A stretch of DNA of 64,000 nt from UMGS1370 sp046957575 (GCA_046957575.1 JBKUOG010000011.1:1-64000), one strand, 5' to 3'; shown: positions 17,339 to 26,332, counted from the first letter of the stretch. Translations and numbers: made by a program. Notes: generated from the sequence alone by a model not told the origin.

Positions 17339-18578
17339 GAAACAAACACCGCTGGCGTCAAATATTTTTTATTTTATAAAATGGACTTTGATTTCCTGCC
17401 TGATGGGCAGTGTGGGAGGAGTAGTGGGCGCTGCTTTTTCCCACTCCGTCGGCTGTGCGGGAAGCTTCCGGCAGACCCACCCCTGGACGCTGTACCTGAT
17501 GCCGTTTGCAGGTCTTCTGATAGTCGTCCTGTATCAGATGGCAAAAGAAGGGGACAACAAAGGAACCAATGATGTGCTGACTGCGGTTTCCTCTACAACC
17601 GATTTGAGCCCTGCAACCGCCCCTCTGATTTTTGTGGGAACGGTTCTGACCCATCTGGTCGGCGGCTCTTCTGGAAGAGAGGGCGCAGCCTTACAAATTG
17701 GCGGAAGTATGGGAAATCTGCTGGGAAAGGTCATGAAACTGGATGAAAAAGACCGGAAAATCGTAGTGATGTGCGGAATGAGCGCTTTATTTGGAGCGTT
17801 GTTCGGAACGCCCGTTGCTGCGGCAATTTTCTCAATGGAAGTCATCAGTGTAGGCGTTTTGTACTACGCGGCACTAGTTCCCTGTCTGTTTTCGTCTCTT
17901 ATTGGCGCGGGAATTTCCATTTTTCTTGGAACAAAACCAGAGGCCTTTACCATTCTGGAAGTTCCTGCTTTTACAGGAACCTCAGCATTATTTATTGTAT
18001 TTCTGGGGATTTTGTGTGCCCTGGTCAGCATTCTTTTGTGCATCGTCCTTCATGGGGCTCAGCATTTATACCAGAAATATCTGAAAAATCCTTATATCCG
18101 GATTGCAGCAGCCAGCGTTATTTTTATCGGGCTTACAAAGCTTTTAGGAACCAGTGAATATCTGGGAAGCGGTACAGCGATCATTGAACGGGCTATGGAA
18201 GGGCAGGCAGGCTGGGAAACCTTTCTTTTGAAAATGGTATTTACCGCCATTGTCCTGGGTGCAGGATTTAAAGGCGGCGAGATTGTGCCGACCATGTCGA
18301 TAGGGGCTTCTTTTGGATGTGTTGTGGGAATTGCAGCAGGATTTGCTCCGTCTTTATGTGCAGCCTGCGGTCTGGCAGCCTTATTTGTAGGGGTAACCAA
18401 CTGTCCGGTTTCAGCTCTGATGATCGCGTTAGAATTGTTTGGGTATGACGCCATGCCATATTTTGCGGTAATTATAGCAGTATCCTTTACCCTGTCTGGA
18501 TATTACGGGCTGTACAGCAGCCAGAAATTTGTATACTCCAAGATCCGGACAGAGTTTATTAACCGGAAGGCCAATTAA
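17331..18578 (+). CDS. CLC-family anion channel/transporter with altered selectivity motif
   Basis: The 415-residue integral membrane protein belongs to the CLC chloride channel/antiporter fold. The gating-glutamate motif is visible as GGSSGREGAALQIGGSMGN (about residues 111-129), and the third motif as GGEIVPTMSIGA near 315. The first anion motif, normally GSGIP, is replaced in the equivalent place (about 70-85) by a KGTNDVLTAV segment, so the chloride-coordinating Ser is not evident. Anion specificity, including fluoride, is therefore open. It begins within the ilvA stop region and ends 3 bases before a convergent gene. Confidence 0.85.
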   Translation: MSEKQTPLASNIFYFIKWTLISCLMGSVGGVVGAAFSHSVGCAGSFRQTHPWTLYLMPFAGLLIVVLYQMAKEGDNKGTNDVLTAVSSTTDLSPATAPLIFVGTVLTHLVGGSSGREGAALQIGGSMGNLLGKVMKLDEKDRKIVVMCGMSALFGALFGTPVAAAIFSMEVISVGVLYYAALVPCLFSSLIGAGISIFLGTKPEAFTILEVPAFTGTSALFIVFLGILCALVSILLCIVLHGAQHLYQKYLKNPYIRIAAASVIFIGLTKLLGTSEYLGSGTAIIERAMEGQAGWETFLLKMVFTAIVLGAGFKGGEIVPTMSIGASFGCVVGIAAGFAPSLCAACGLAALFVGVTNCPVSALMIALELFGYDAMPYFAVIIAVSFTLSGYYGLYSSQKFVYSKIRTEFINRKAN

Positions 18579-18581
18579 GGA

Positions 18582-18842
18582 TCAGTCTAATCTGTGGCCG
18601 CAGTGGGGACAGGAAGAAACCTGGTGTTTTCCCTCTTTCCAGGGCAGACGCTTTTTGCAGGAAGGACAGCGCCAGAACAGCGCTACAAATCCGTAAGCCA
18701 GGCCGATTAACGCCATGCCCATAGCTCCGATGCCCATAACGGTCATAAGCTCGGTGCATAAGATTGCAATAAATAGAATAATCAGACCAGCAAACAGAAA
18801 CAAATTATGGACAAAGACACAGACTTTTTTCGGTAAGTGCAT
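18582..18842 (-). CDS. Small zinc-ribbon membrane protein
   Basis: The 86-residue protein has two hydrophobic helices (about 9-27 and 33-53). A C-terminal zinc ribbon follows with two Cys pairs, WRCPSCKKR and SCPHCGHRLD. The function is unknown; such proteins usually face the cytoplasm with the ribbon. AAAGGAGGTCTTTCAT precedes the ATG at 18842, so the longer frame to 18881 is not used. It is monocistronic and convergent with the CLC gene. Confidence 0.7.
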   Translation of the reverse strand: MHLPKKVCVFVHNLFLFAGLIILFIAILCTELMTVMGIGAMGMALIGLAYGFVALFWRCPSCKKRLPWKEGKHQVSSCPHCGHRLD

Positions 18843-18918
18843 ATGAAAGACCTCCTTTTGAAAATTCATAGAATCTATCATAGCACATTTGTTACATAAA
18901 ATAAAGGAGACAAGTGAA

Positions 18919-19707
18919 ATGATACTTGCGAGCGATTACGATGGAACACTCCATGTGGACGAAGAACAGACCCTTAGAAACCTGGAAGCAGTAAAGAAAT
19001 GGCGGGAAAAAGGCCATCAGTTTGGCCTGATAACCGGACGTTCTTACGAAATGGCACTGCTTCCCATCCATGAATACCACCTGCCCCTGGATTTTTTAAT
19101 CTGCAACAACGGGGCCACGATTTACCGGTTGGACGGTACTGTGATCGAGCACAGTCCGATGAATAAAAACGCGGTAAAAGAGTTTTTTAAGCTTCCTGCA
19201 GTAGACGATCTTCCCAGAATTTTTGCGATTTCTTCCCAGGGGACTTTTACCGTCCGCATGAAGGATCCAAAGATTTTCGGAATCCAGCTGAAAGCGCCCC
19301 ACATTTCCCTGGAAGAGCTGCTTCAGATGGAAACGGTCTGGCAGTTCAGCTTAGGCTGCGCGGATGAAGAAAGCGCGGCGGCCTGCGCAGAGGAAATCAA
19401 CCAGCAGATGGGAGAAGAACTGACCGCATATTACAATCAGAAAAGCATTGATGTTGTCAGGGCCGGAATCAGCAAAAGCGTTGGAATCAGCCGGTATCTG
19501 GAACTGGAAGGAAGAAAAGGAGAGCCTTTATTTGTTGTAGGCGACGGCGGAAACGACGTGGATATGATCCGCGATTTTAACGGCTATACCATTACAAGGG
19601 GCTGCGAAGCGGCAAAGCAGGCAGCTTCCGGAATTTTTGACAGTGTGGAAGATCTGATTTGCCATGTGCTGAAAAAAGAAGGCCTTTACAACCAGTGTGG
19701 GCAGTAG
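18919..19707 (+). CDS. HAD-superfamily (Cof-type) phosphatase
   Basis: The 262-residue cytosolic hydrolase has the Cof/HAD-IIB motifs. Motif I is DYDGTL (residues 6-11), motif II lies in LITGRS near 42, and motif IV is VGDGGNDVDMI near 213. These enzymes dephosphorylate sugar phosphates, flavin or PLP-type substrates; the substrate cannot be read here. AAAGGAGACAAGTGAA sets the start at 18919. A loose inverted repeat (GGCCTTTA with TAAAGGCC) spans the stop codon. Confidence 0.85.
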   Translation: MILASDYDGTLHVDEEQTLRNLEAVKKWREKGHQFGLITGRSYEMALLPIHEYHLPLDFLICNNGATIYRLDGTVIEHSPMNKNAVKEFFKLPAVDDLPRIFAISSQGTFTVRMKDPKIFGIQLKAPHISLEELLQMETVWQFSLGCADEESAAACAEEINQQMGEELTAYYNQKSIDVVRAGISKSVGISRYLELEGRKGEPLFVVGDGGNDVDMIRDFNGYTITRGCEAAKQAASGIFDSVEDLICHVLKKEGLYNQCGQ

Positions 19708-19733
19708 TATAATAAAGGCCGTAAAATATAATA

Positions 19734-19850
19734 AGTCTTTGTGGCAGGGTGAAAGTCCCTACCGATGGTAAAAGTCCATGACCCGTTTGATAAAACGGCT
19801 GAGCCGGCGCAATTCCGGCACCGACGGTATAGTCCGGATGAGAAAAGACG
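19734..19850 (+). ncRNA. FMN riboswitch (RFN element)
   Basis: The region contains the FMN aptamer core in order: GGCAGGGTGAAAGTCCC near 19743, CCGATGGTAAAAGTCC, GAGCCGGCGC, CCGACGGTATAGTCCGGATG and a closing GAGAAAAGAC. The terminal stem pairs GTCTTT with AAAGAC. FMN binding is expected to stabilise the downstream terminator and switch off ribU. Confidence 0.96.
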
Positions 19851-19865
19851 TTTTTTGGAGATGAT

Positions 19866-19895
19866 GCCTGGGCTTACTGTATTCCCAGGCTTTTT
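19866..19895 (+). terminator. Riboswitch expression-platform terminator
   Basis: GCCTGGG and CCCAGGC form a hairpin followed by TTTTT, 15 bases after the FMN aptamer and 47 bases before ribU. This is the layout of a transcription-terminating OFF switch. Confidence 0.85.
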
Positions 19896-19942
19896 GTCGT
19901 TCTTCTAAAGACGCCGACCCAAAGCGGAAAGGTGACTTTATT

Positions 19943-20545
19943 ATGAAACAGGTAACAAATGTAAAAAGACTGGTAATGATTGGACTTTTAGGGGCTTTGT
20001 CCGGAGTGCTGATGCTATTTAAATTTCCTCTGCCCTTTATGCCGCCCTTTATGGAGTTTGATTTGTCCGGTCTGGTAGAGGTAATCGGAGGCTTTGTACT
20101 GGGGCCGGGAGCAGCGGTTCTGATTATTCTGGTAAAGCTTTTGGTCAAGCTGGCCTTTATGGGAACCAGTACCATGCTGACCGGGGAAGTCAGCAACTTC
20201 CTGCTAAGCTGCGCCTATGCAGTACCTGCCGCCTGGATTTACCATCATCACAAATCCAGAAAATCAGGAGAGATTGGAATGGCAGCAGGAACCATTCTCT
20301 GCTCTATTGCAGCAGTTGCCAGCAATCTGCTGCTGATTTTCCCATTCTATGTAAAGCTGATGGGAATGAGCATGGAAGAGATTGTCGCCATGTGCGGGGC
20401 AGTCAATCCGCTGATGAAAAATACCCTTACGCTGGCCTTGTTTGGTATTGTTCCTTTTAACCTGATTAAATGCGGGGTAACTTCCGTCATTACCCGTTTA
20501 GTTTATAAAAGGGTCAGCAGAACATTGAAGCGATACATGAATTAG
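19943..20545 (+). CDS. ribU: Riboflavin ECF transporter S-component
   Basis: The 200-residue membrane protein has about six helices. It binds riboflavin for uptake by the ECF module. N-terminal features are KFPLPFMPPFMEFDLSGLVEV and GPGAAVLIILVKLLVK, typical of RibU. The FMN riboswitch just upstream is strong independent evidence for the substrate. It starts after GCGGAAAGGTGA with moderate Shine-Dalgarno complementarity. Confidence 0.95.
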   Translation: MKQVTNVKRLVMIGLLGALSGVLMLFKFPLPFMPPFMEFDLSGLVEVIGGFVLGPGAAVLIILVKLLVKLAFMGTSTMLTGEVSNFLLSCAYAVPAAWIYHHHKSRKSGEIGMAAGTILCSIAAVASNLLLIFPFYVKLMGMSMEEIVAMCGAVNPLMKNTLTLALFGIVPFNLIKCGVTSVITRLVYKRVSRTLKRYMN

Positions 20546-20571
20546 CCATTTACCATGAGGAGGCGCTGCCA

Positions 20572-22704
20572 GTGAAACTTTACAGTCAGAAATATACAGC
20601 AGATGTTCAGACCCCGATTAACCCGACAGACAACATTGCCGGATTTGACGTCCGCCCCGGCCTGTTTGATGTAAACGGGGCAATGGCCTTAGCCAGCGGC
20701 GTTAATTTTACTGTCCATACCAGGGAAGGGACGGGATGCGAACTTTTGCTGTTTCATAGAGATGAAGAAGAACCATATGCAGTCCTTCCTTTTCCAGAGT
20801 CTTATAAAATCGGTGATGTGTATTCTATGATTGTATTTGGCCTGGATATTGAAGAGTTTGAATACGCTTACCGCATCAGCGGCCCTTACGATCCCCAGAA
20901 AGGACAGTTGTTCTGCAAGGACAATATTTTGCTGGATCCGTATGCCAGAGTCGTTACCAGCCGGAAAGTCTGGGGCATGGAAGGCGGGAAAACCTATCAT
21001 GCGAGGGTGGTAAAAAATATTTTTGACTGGGGAAGTATGCCCCAGTCTTCCAGAGAATTAAGCGATCTGATTATTTATGAACTCCATGTAAGGGGCTTTA
21101 CCCAGCATCCCAGTTCCGGAGTGGAAAATAGGGGCACATTTTCCGGCCTTATGGAAAAAATCCCATATTTGAAAGAACTGGGAATCAATGCAGTGGAACT
21201 GATGCCGATCTTTGAGTTTGATGAAACCATGAATTCCAGGGAAATTGACGGAAAGAGGCTCCTAGACTACTGGGGATATAATACCGTAGGGTTTTTTGCA
21301 CCCAATACCAGTTATGCGGCTTCGGATGAATACAACCATGAAGGCACGGAATTAAAGACCTTGATAAAGGCTCTCCATGACAATGGCATTGAGGTCATTC
21401 TGGATGTGGTATTTAACCACACTGCAGAAGGAAATGAGAAAGGGCCGGTATTCTGTTTTAAAGGATTTGACAACCAGGTTTACTATATGCTGACGCCGGA
21501 TGGCAATTACTATAATTTCAGCGGCTGCGGCAATACCTTAAACTGCAACCATCCAATCGTCCAGCAGATGATTCTGGAATGCCTGCGTTACTGGACAGTC
21601 AGCTACCGGGTAGACGGATTCCGTTTTGATCTGGCAAGTATTCTGGGACGCAATGAAAAAGGCGCGCCTATGAACAATCCACCTTTGCTGCGTACACTGG
21701 CTTATGATCCGGTGCTGAGCAACGTCAAACTGATTGCAGAGGCCTGGGATGCAGGCGGACTGTACCAGGTAGGAAGTTTTCCGGCAAGCAAAAGGTGGGC
21801 AGAGTGGAACGGAAGGTATCGGGATGTGATCCGGGGATTTTTGAAAGGAGAGAACTGGTTTTCCTGGACAGCAGCCTGGAGTATCTGCGGTTCCAGCGAT
21901 TTGTACGGTGGTTTTGATCCAGAGCACGATAAAAACTATGCAGGATATAATTCCAGTATTAATTTTTTAAGCTGCCATGACGGTTTTACCTTGTATGATC
22001 TGTATTCCTATAATGAGAAGCATAATGAGGGAAACGGATGGGACAATACGGATGGAGCCAATGACAACCGAAGCTGGAACTGCGGAGCAGAAGGCGAAAC
22101 CACGGATCCGGAAGTATTAAAACTCCGCTACCGGATGATTCGCAATGCCTGTGCGGTTTTGATGTGCAGCAGGGGAACTCCCATGTTCCTGGCAGGAGAC
22201 GAATTCGGCAACACCCAGTACGGCAATAACAATGGGTATTGCCAGGATAACGAGATTTCCTGGCTGGACTGGAGCCTGTTGGAAAAAAACAGAGAGTTAT
22301 TTGAATTTTTCAAGTTTATGATTCATTACCGCCACGAACATCCGGCGATTCGCAAGCGTCTCCCTGATGCAGTCTGTGGCATGGAACCGCTCCATTCCCA
22401 TGATGTAAATGCAGAAAATACCAACCTGCCGGAAAATACCAGGACATTTGCCGTCAGCTTTGCCGGATATGACAGAGAAAAAGGAAGAGACGACATTATT
22501 TATATGGCCATTAATACCTACTGGGAATCAGTGACCATTACACTGCCAAACCTGAATCACAGGGGAATATGGCATCTCAGTGTCGATACCTATGGAGATG
22601 AGGCAGGACAATATGTTTATCCGAGAGGGAAAGAACCCAGAATTGACGGTTCTTATGTTATGCGGCCAAGAACAGTAGCGATTTTCACAGGAAGGGTATA
22701 CTAA
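20572..22704 (+). CDS. glgX: Glycogen debranching enzyme, GlgX/isoamylase type (GH13)
   Basis: The 710-residue enzyme cleaves alpha-1,6 branches of glycogen or limit dextrins. It has an N-terminal CBM48-like domain (about 1-140) and a catalytic barrel. The GH13 motifs are visible: DVVFNHT, DGFRFDLAS (nucleophile Asp), IAEAWDAGG (acid/base Glu) and SCHDGF. It starts at a GTG at 20572 with GAGGAGGCG before it. It is not visibly linked to other glycogen genes and is closed by a good terminator. Confidence 0.92.
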   Translation: MKLYSQKYTADVQTPINPTDNIAGFDVRPGLFDVNGAMALASGVNFTVHTREGTGCELLLFHRDEEEPYAVLPFPESYKIGDVYSMIVFGLDIEEFEYAYRISGPYDPQKGQLFCKDNILLDPYARVVTSRKVWGMEGGKTYHARVVKNIFDWGSMPQSSRELSDLIIYELHVRGFTQHPSSGVENRGTFSGLMEKIPYLKELGINAVELMPIFEFDETMNSREIDGKRLLDYWGYNTVGFFAPNTSYAASDEYNHEGTELKTLIKALHDNGIEVILDVVFNHTAEGNEKGPVFCFKGFDNQVYYMLTPDGNYYNFSGCGNTLNCNHPIVQQMILECLRYWTVSYRVDGFRFDLASILGRNEKGAPMNNPPLLRTLAYDPVLSNVKLIAEAWDAGGLYQVGSFPASKRWAEWNGRYRDVIRGFLKGENWFSWTAAWSICGSSDLYGGFDPEHDKNYAGYNSSINFLSCHDGFTLYDLYSYNEKHNEGNGWDNTDGANDNRSWNCGAEGETTDPEVLKLRYRMIRNACAVLMCSRGTPMFLAGDEFGNTQYGNNNGYCQDNEISWLDWSLLEKNRELFEFFKFMIHYRHEHPAIRKRLPDAVCGMEPLHSHDVNAENTNLPENTRTFAVSFAGYDREKGRDDIIYMAINTYWESVTITLPNLNHRGIWHLSVDTYGDEAGQYVYPRGKEPRIDGSYVMRPRTVAIFTGRVY

Positions 22705-22719
22705 ACGGAAACAGGATAT

Positions 22720-22768
22720 AAAACGCATTCCAGGCAAGACTTTTTCGCTGCCTCGAATGCGTTTTTTT
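22720..22768 (+). terminator. Terminator after glgX
   Basis: AAACGCATTC-CAGGCA ... TGCCTC-GAATGCGTTT forms a long hairpin followed by seven T residues. Confidence 0.92.
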
Positions 22769-22779
22769 GACTTCAAAGG

Positions 22780-22830
22780 TTGACACTTGTGTACCCAGAT
22801 GGTATTATGAAGGTACACATACGTATACCT
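22780..22830 (+). promoter_or_regulatory. Promoter and operator of the BlaI/BlaR1-like pair
   Basis: TTGACA (22780-22785), 17 bases, TATTAT (22803-22808). Immediately downstream lies an imperfect palindrome, AGGTACACATACGTATACCT (22811-22830), whose position across the transcription start suits repression by the BlaI-type protein encoded next. Confidence 0.8.
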
Positions 22831-22851
22831 TTATAGAGAAAGGAAGATTTC

Positions 22852-23235
22852 ATGGAAAAGATTAATTTGTCAGATGGGGAGTGGAAGCTGATGGAGGCGC
22901 TGTGGCAGAATCCGCCTAAGACCATTACTCAGCTGACGAAAGAACTGTATGAAAAGACCCAGTGGAGCAAGCACACGATCATTACGATGCTGAACCGGCT
23001 GGAGGCCAAAGAAGCAGTCCGCCATGAGGAAGGGCAAAAAGCAAAGGAATTTTACCCTTGTATCAGACGGGAAGAGGTGGCGGCAGAGGAAACCAGCGGA
23101 CTGTTGGAACGGGTTTATAACGGCAGTCTGGGCCTCATGGTAAACACATTGATTTCTTCTAATAAAGTCAGCAGGGAAGAGTTAGACGAACTCTATCAGA
23201 TTTTAGAACAAGCAGAGGAGGAATTTTATGATTGA
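22852..23235 (+). CDS. BlaI/MecI/CopY-family transcriptional repressor
   Basis: The 127-residue dimeric winged-helix repressor has the family pattern: LSDGEWKLMEALW near the start, ITQLTKELYEKTQWSKHTI as the recognition helix, then MLNRLEAKEAV. BlaI proteins are cleaved after signalling by a BlaR1-type membrane protease. The next gene, overlapping by 8 bases, encodes exactly such a protein. Autoregulation through the palindrome at 22811-22830 is likely. The controlled genes may include others not seen in this window. Confidence 0.92.
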   Translation: MEKINLSDGEWKLMEALWQNPPKTITQLTKELYEKTQWSKHTIITMLNRLEAKEAVRHEEGQKAKEFYPCIRREEVAAEETSGLLERVYNGSLGLMVNTLISSNKVSREELDELYQILEQAEEEFYD

Positions 23236-25066
23236 GACTTTAATTGCATCTTCTGTCTTGATTGGTTCGATTTGCTTGATTCGATATTTTGGAAAAGGCA
23301 GGATCCGGCCCTTGTTTTTATACAGCTTGTGGGGACTGGCGGCAGCCCGTCTGGTAATTCCCTGGTTTTATCCTCTGAATCAGCTTATTGGACAGCTTAC
23401 CAGCCGGTTCAGCGTTATGAATGCAGCAGAGCAGGTAAAATCCAGGGTAATTGATAACAGCGCGGCTGCTGATTTAGCAGAAAATATCATGTACGGAGTC
23501 GTAAAAACCTATGATACCCCAGTGACACCGCTGGAAAAAGCGGCTGGAATCGACTGGCAGCTTCTCATCATGGCAGTCTGGATAAGCGGCGCAGCCGCGT
23601 TAGGAATCTGGTTTCTGGCGGTTAATACCCGGTTCGCAAAAAGACTAAAAAACCATAGAAGGTTTTTGTTCCTGTCGGGAGATGCTTTTCCAGACAAAGG
23701 AGATTCAGAGGGACTGCAGGAGAATATTAGAAAGCTTCCCGTTTATGAAACACCAGAAGTTTCGTCTCCCTGCTATCTGTGCTATCTGGGGGAACGTTCT
23801 ATTTATCTGCCGGAAGGAATGGCACAGGAGAACTCGCCAGAAGGAAAAAGAAGGCTGTACCATATTTTGGCCCATGAGCTTTGCCATGCCAGGCACAAAG
23901 ATGAGATCTGGGGACTTGTCAGAGTCGGCCTGTTATGTTATTACTGGGTAAATCCCTTTGTATGGGCAGCCGCCATGCTGTCTAAAAAGGACTGCGAGCT
24001 GGCCTGCGATGAAGCAGCGATCCGATTGCTGGGAGAAACGGAACGGATTCCCTATGGGCGTACCTTGTTGTACATATTGGAGCATAAGAACCCCGCCAGC
24101 CAGTTTTTTTATGCGGGAGCGACCATTGAGAGCGGAGGGAAGACGATGAAAGAAAGAATAAAAAACCTGGCATCCAGAAAAAAGTATTCTGCGGCAGCAG
24201 CCGTAATTTTGGCAGGATGTACGGTCTTGCTTGCAGCCTGCACCTTTACTGGAAGTAAAACACCAGAAGAACCGGCAGTGATTTCTACAGAAGCAGAAAC
24301 TGCCATTCCGGAAACAGTAACCGAACCGGCTGTCCAGGAAAGCCCTGGTGAAACCAAACCGGAATCAGACAGCCGGCAAGAGCAGATTCCTGCTGACAAT
24401 TATCTGGATATAGCAGAAGAACAGTATCTGGGAGAATACATGAAATTAGGATTAGTCATGCGGGAAGGCGGCACTGGAAGGGTGCAGCCTCCAATCTATA
24501 CGTCAGATGAAGAAAATAATCAGCTGATGATGGAGGTGGAATTTCTGGATAAAAATGGAAAGCCGCTGGAAAATCAGGCTTATGGATGGGGCGGAGGAGA
24601 AGAGACTGTCATCCAGTTTGAATATTGGAACACAGACGGCCAGGTGTCCGAAATTGTAATTCACGCTTCCTGCAACGGCTCCAGCTACGACCTGCGCTAC
24701 CAGGTCAAACCTCCGGAAGAGCCGGAAGAAATCCCGATGAATCTGGACGTTATGGGAATGAATGGAGAACAGATCACGCTTACTGAGGCAAAAGTCTATT
24801 CCAATGCCCTGCTGTTATGCCTGGAAGGCAGCGAAGACGAATTGGCTCCATTTTCCAGAAAGAATGTAGTTCTCTTAAAAAAGAAAGGCTGGGACGAGCC
24901 AGCAACTTATAGGGGGCCTCTGAATTCAAAAATGGAAGGAGACCGACTGCAGCTTATCTATCCGATAGAGCGGGAAAACATCGGAGCCATTGAGGCGCTG
25001 GCCTGCGGCACAGGTGGAGATAGAAAGAATTATGCCGTTACGCCGGTATCGTTTGAGGCGGAATGA
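23228..25066 (+). CDS. BlaR1-like M56 membrane metalloprotease with non-PBP sensor domain
   Basis: The 612-residue protein has N-terminal membrane helices (residues 1-22, 25-45 and 115-135), then a gluzincin M56 domain with HILAHELCHARH (HExxH-type zinc site, about residue 218). A further helix at about 315-335 carries a Cys in LLAACTFTG. The C-terminal 270 residues have a Glu/Thr-rich linker and a beta-rich extracellular domain, with none of the SxxK/KTG penicillin-binding motifs of true BlaR1. The signal is therefore probably not a beta-lactam. It overlaps the BlaI gene (ATG within its stop region). Confidence 0.88.
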   Translation: MIETLIASSVLIGSICLIRYFGKGRIRPLFLYSLWGLAAARLVIPWFYPLNQLIGQLTSRFSVMNAAEQVKSRVIDNSAAADLAENIMYGVVKTYDTPVTPLEKAAGIDWQLLIMAVWISGAAALGIWFLAVNTRFAKRLKNHRRFLFLSGDAFPDKGDSEGLQENIRKLPVYETPEVSSPCYLCYLGERSIYLPEGMAQENSPEGKRRLYHILAHELCHARHKDEIWGLVRVGLLCYYWVNPFVWAAAMLSKKDCELACDEAAIRLLGETERIPYGRTLLYILEHKNPASQFFYAGATIESGGKTMKERIKNLASRKKYSAAAAVILAGCTVLLAACTFTGSKTPEEPAVISTEAETAIPETVTEPAVQESPGETKPESDSRQEQIPADNYLDIAEEQYLGEYMKLGLVMREGGTGRVQPPIYTSDEENNQLMMEVEFLDKNGKPLENQAYGWGGGEETVIQFEYWNTDGQVSEIVIHASCNGSSYDLRYQVKPPEEPEEIPMNLDVMGMNGEQITLTEAKVYSNALLLCLEGSEDELAPFSRKNVVLLKKKGWDEPATYRGPLNSKMEGDRLQLIYPIERENIGAIEALACGTGGDRKNYAVTPVSFEAE

Positions 25067-25112
25067 AATAGAAATTCGCCTATACTGATCCAGAACTTCC
25101 TGTTTAATCAGT

Positions 25113-25646
25113 CTAAAACGGTTGTTTTTTGTACCACTTCTGAAATTGTTCCGATCCGGATTCCGAGGAAAATTTCAGCGAATGGTGAGTTCCGTTGATG
25201 TCTTCATATGTGGTGCGGTAAACGGTTCCCTTGGCATAACTTCCAGTGTCTTCCAGCTCTTCTTTTGATCCTGTGATGCATTGGATATAGGCTCTATGAA
25301 TCAGGATAAAGCCGCCTCTGTCATAGGCCAGATACCAGTCCCGTTCCCATTCCGGACGATCCTGATCCGTCCGGTTTTTCCAGTAAATTCCCAGGGCGCG
25401 TTCCTGGTTCCAGACCTTGATGAGACTAATCAGGGGCAATCCATAGGAACCAGGCACTGCCAGAGCCAGGCAGGCAAGGATTATCTTTTGCCCTTCCTTC
25501 TGATTGTAATTACTAAAAAATATAACAGCCCCGATGATTACACAGGCGATTACCAGTATCACAAACACCGTAAGTCCCGACCAGAGAAAGATTCGGGGCA
25601 GTGAATCATCGTAGATGGTTCGGGTTCTTTTTGCTTTTTGTTCCAT
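25113..25646 (-). CDS. Two-helix membrane protein, unknown function
   Basis: The 177-residue product is not recognised. It has a charged N-terminus, two transmembrane helices (about 18-42 and 57-78), then a cytoplasmic-looking domain with aromatic residues (YLAYDRGGFILIHRAYIQ, YEDINGTHHSLKFSSES). AAAGGAGGCCTGCA precedes the ATG. Its upstream partner on the same strand is the frameshifted membrane-protein pseudogene, whose stop lies 15 bases before this start, so the two were once an operon. With the partner broken, this gene may be decaying. Confidence 0.6.
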   Translation of the reverse strand: MEQKAKRTRTIYDDSLPRIFLWSGLTVFVILVIACVIIGAVIFFSNYNQKEGQKIILACLALAVPGSYGLPLISLIKVWNQERALGIYWKNRTDQDRPEWERDWYLAYDRGGFILIHRAYIQCITGSKEELEDTGSYAKGTVYRTTYEDINGTHHSLKFSSESGSEQFQKWYKKQPF

Positions 25647-25661
25647 TGCAGGCCTCCTTTC

Positions 25662-26277
25662 TTACTGCTGTTTTTTCTTTTTCGGTGCATGGATGTCTAA
25701 CAGGCTGACGCCCAGTGGGCTTTCCCGATGGCAGACATCCAGCGGTTCGCCATATGGCCTGTTCATAAATTTCTTCTAGTACGGCAATCGTAGCTTCCTT
25801 TCCGTTATCCATCTGAATGGTAAGCGTGTAGTCGTCGTCCTCAATGCCAGGAACCGTATCAGCCAGAGCCAGCTGTTATCTGCCTCCTGGAGAATCAATC
25901 CATCCCAGATGTAGTGAACCTGTCCCATATAGAGAAGTCCGATCAGCAGGGCAGGAATCAGGGGTACCTTAATATGCATGGAATTCCATTCAGGAGTGGC
26001 ATTTGCAGGCCGGTCGTCAAACAGCAGAACCGGAGCAAATACCAGACAAAACACCAAAAATGGAACCGGAGCAATGGCGGAAATGGCCATCAGGGTGCGA
26101 AATTTTACACCGGCAAAGAGAAACAGCGGGATAGGCGCGATAGTACCGGCGGCAAAGAAGAAGCTTCAAGCCAAAGCCAAACAATACCAGAAGCAGTGCC
26201 ATTGCCATTCCTGCGTTCTGTGGTTCCAGAGGATCGCTAAAGAAGAATACGATTACGAGTCGCGGCCACCCGTACAA
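25662..26277 (-). pseudogene. Multiply frameshifted membrane protein
   Basis: Continuous protein similarity within itself is spread over at least three changes of frame. From the 5' side the segments are SDPLEPQNAGMAMALLLVL; after a shift near 26163, FFFAAGTIAPIPLFLFAG and the long helix-rich stretch to WDGLILQEADNSWLW; after a shift near 25870, DTVPGIEDDDYTLTIQ to EIYEQAIW; and after a shift near 25755, GEPLDVCHRESPLGVSLLD ending KKKKQQ and TAA at 25662. Four hydrophobic helices are visible. The 5' end abuts the palindromic repeat at 26258-26293, so the start of the gene is lost. Family unknown. Confidence 0.75.
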
Positions 26278-26293
26278 CGGATGGATCGCGACT
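26258..26293. repeat. Dispersed palindromic repeat, copy 2
   Basis: AGTCGCGGCCACCCGTACAA followed by CGGATGGATCGCGAC repeats the palindrome found beside upp (22-54, opposite orientation) with about three differences. It sits exactly at the junction between a gene that has lost its 5' end and a transposase relic. Either the element inserted there or it served as a recombination point. Confidence 0.75.
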
Positions 26294-26332
26294 ACTATAT
26301 AGTCTTTTTTGAAAGGAATAAAAAATATAGTT

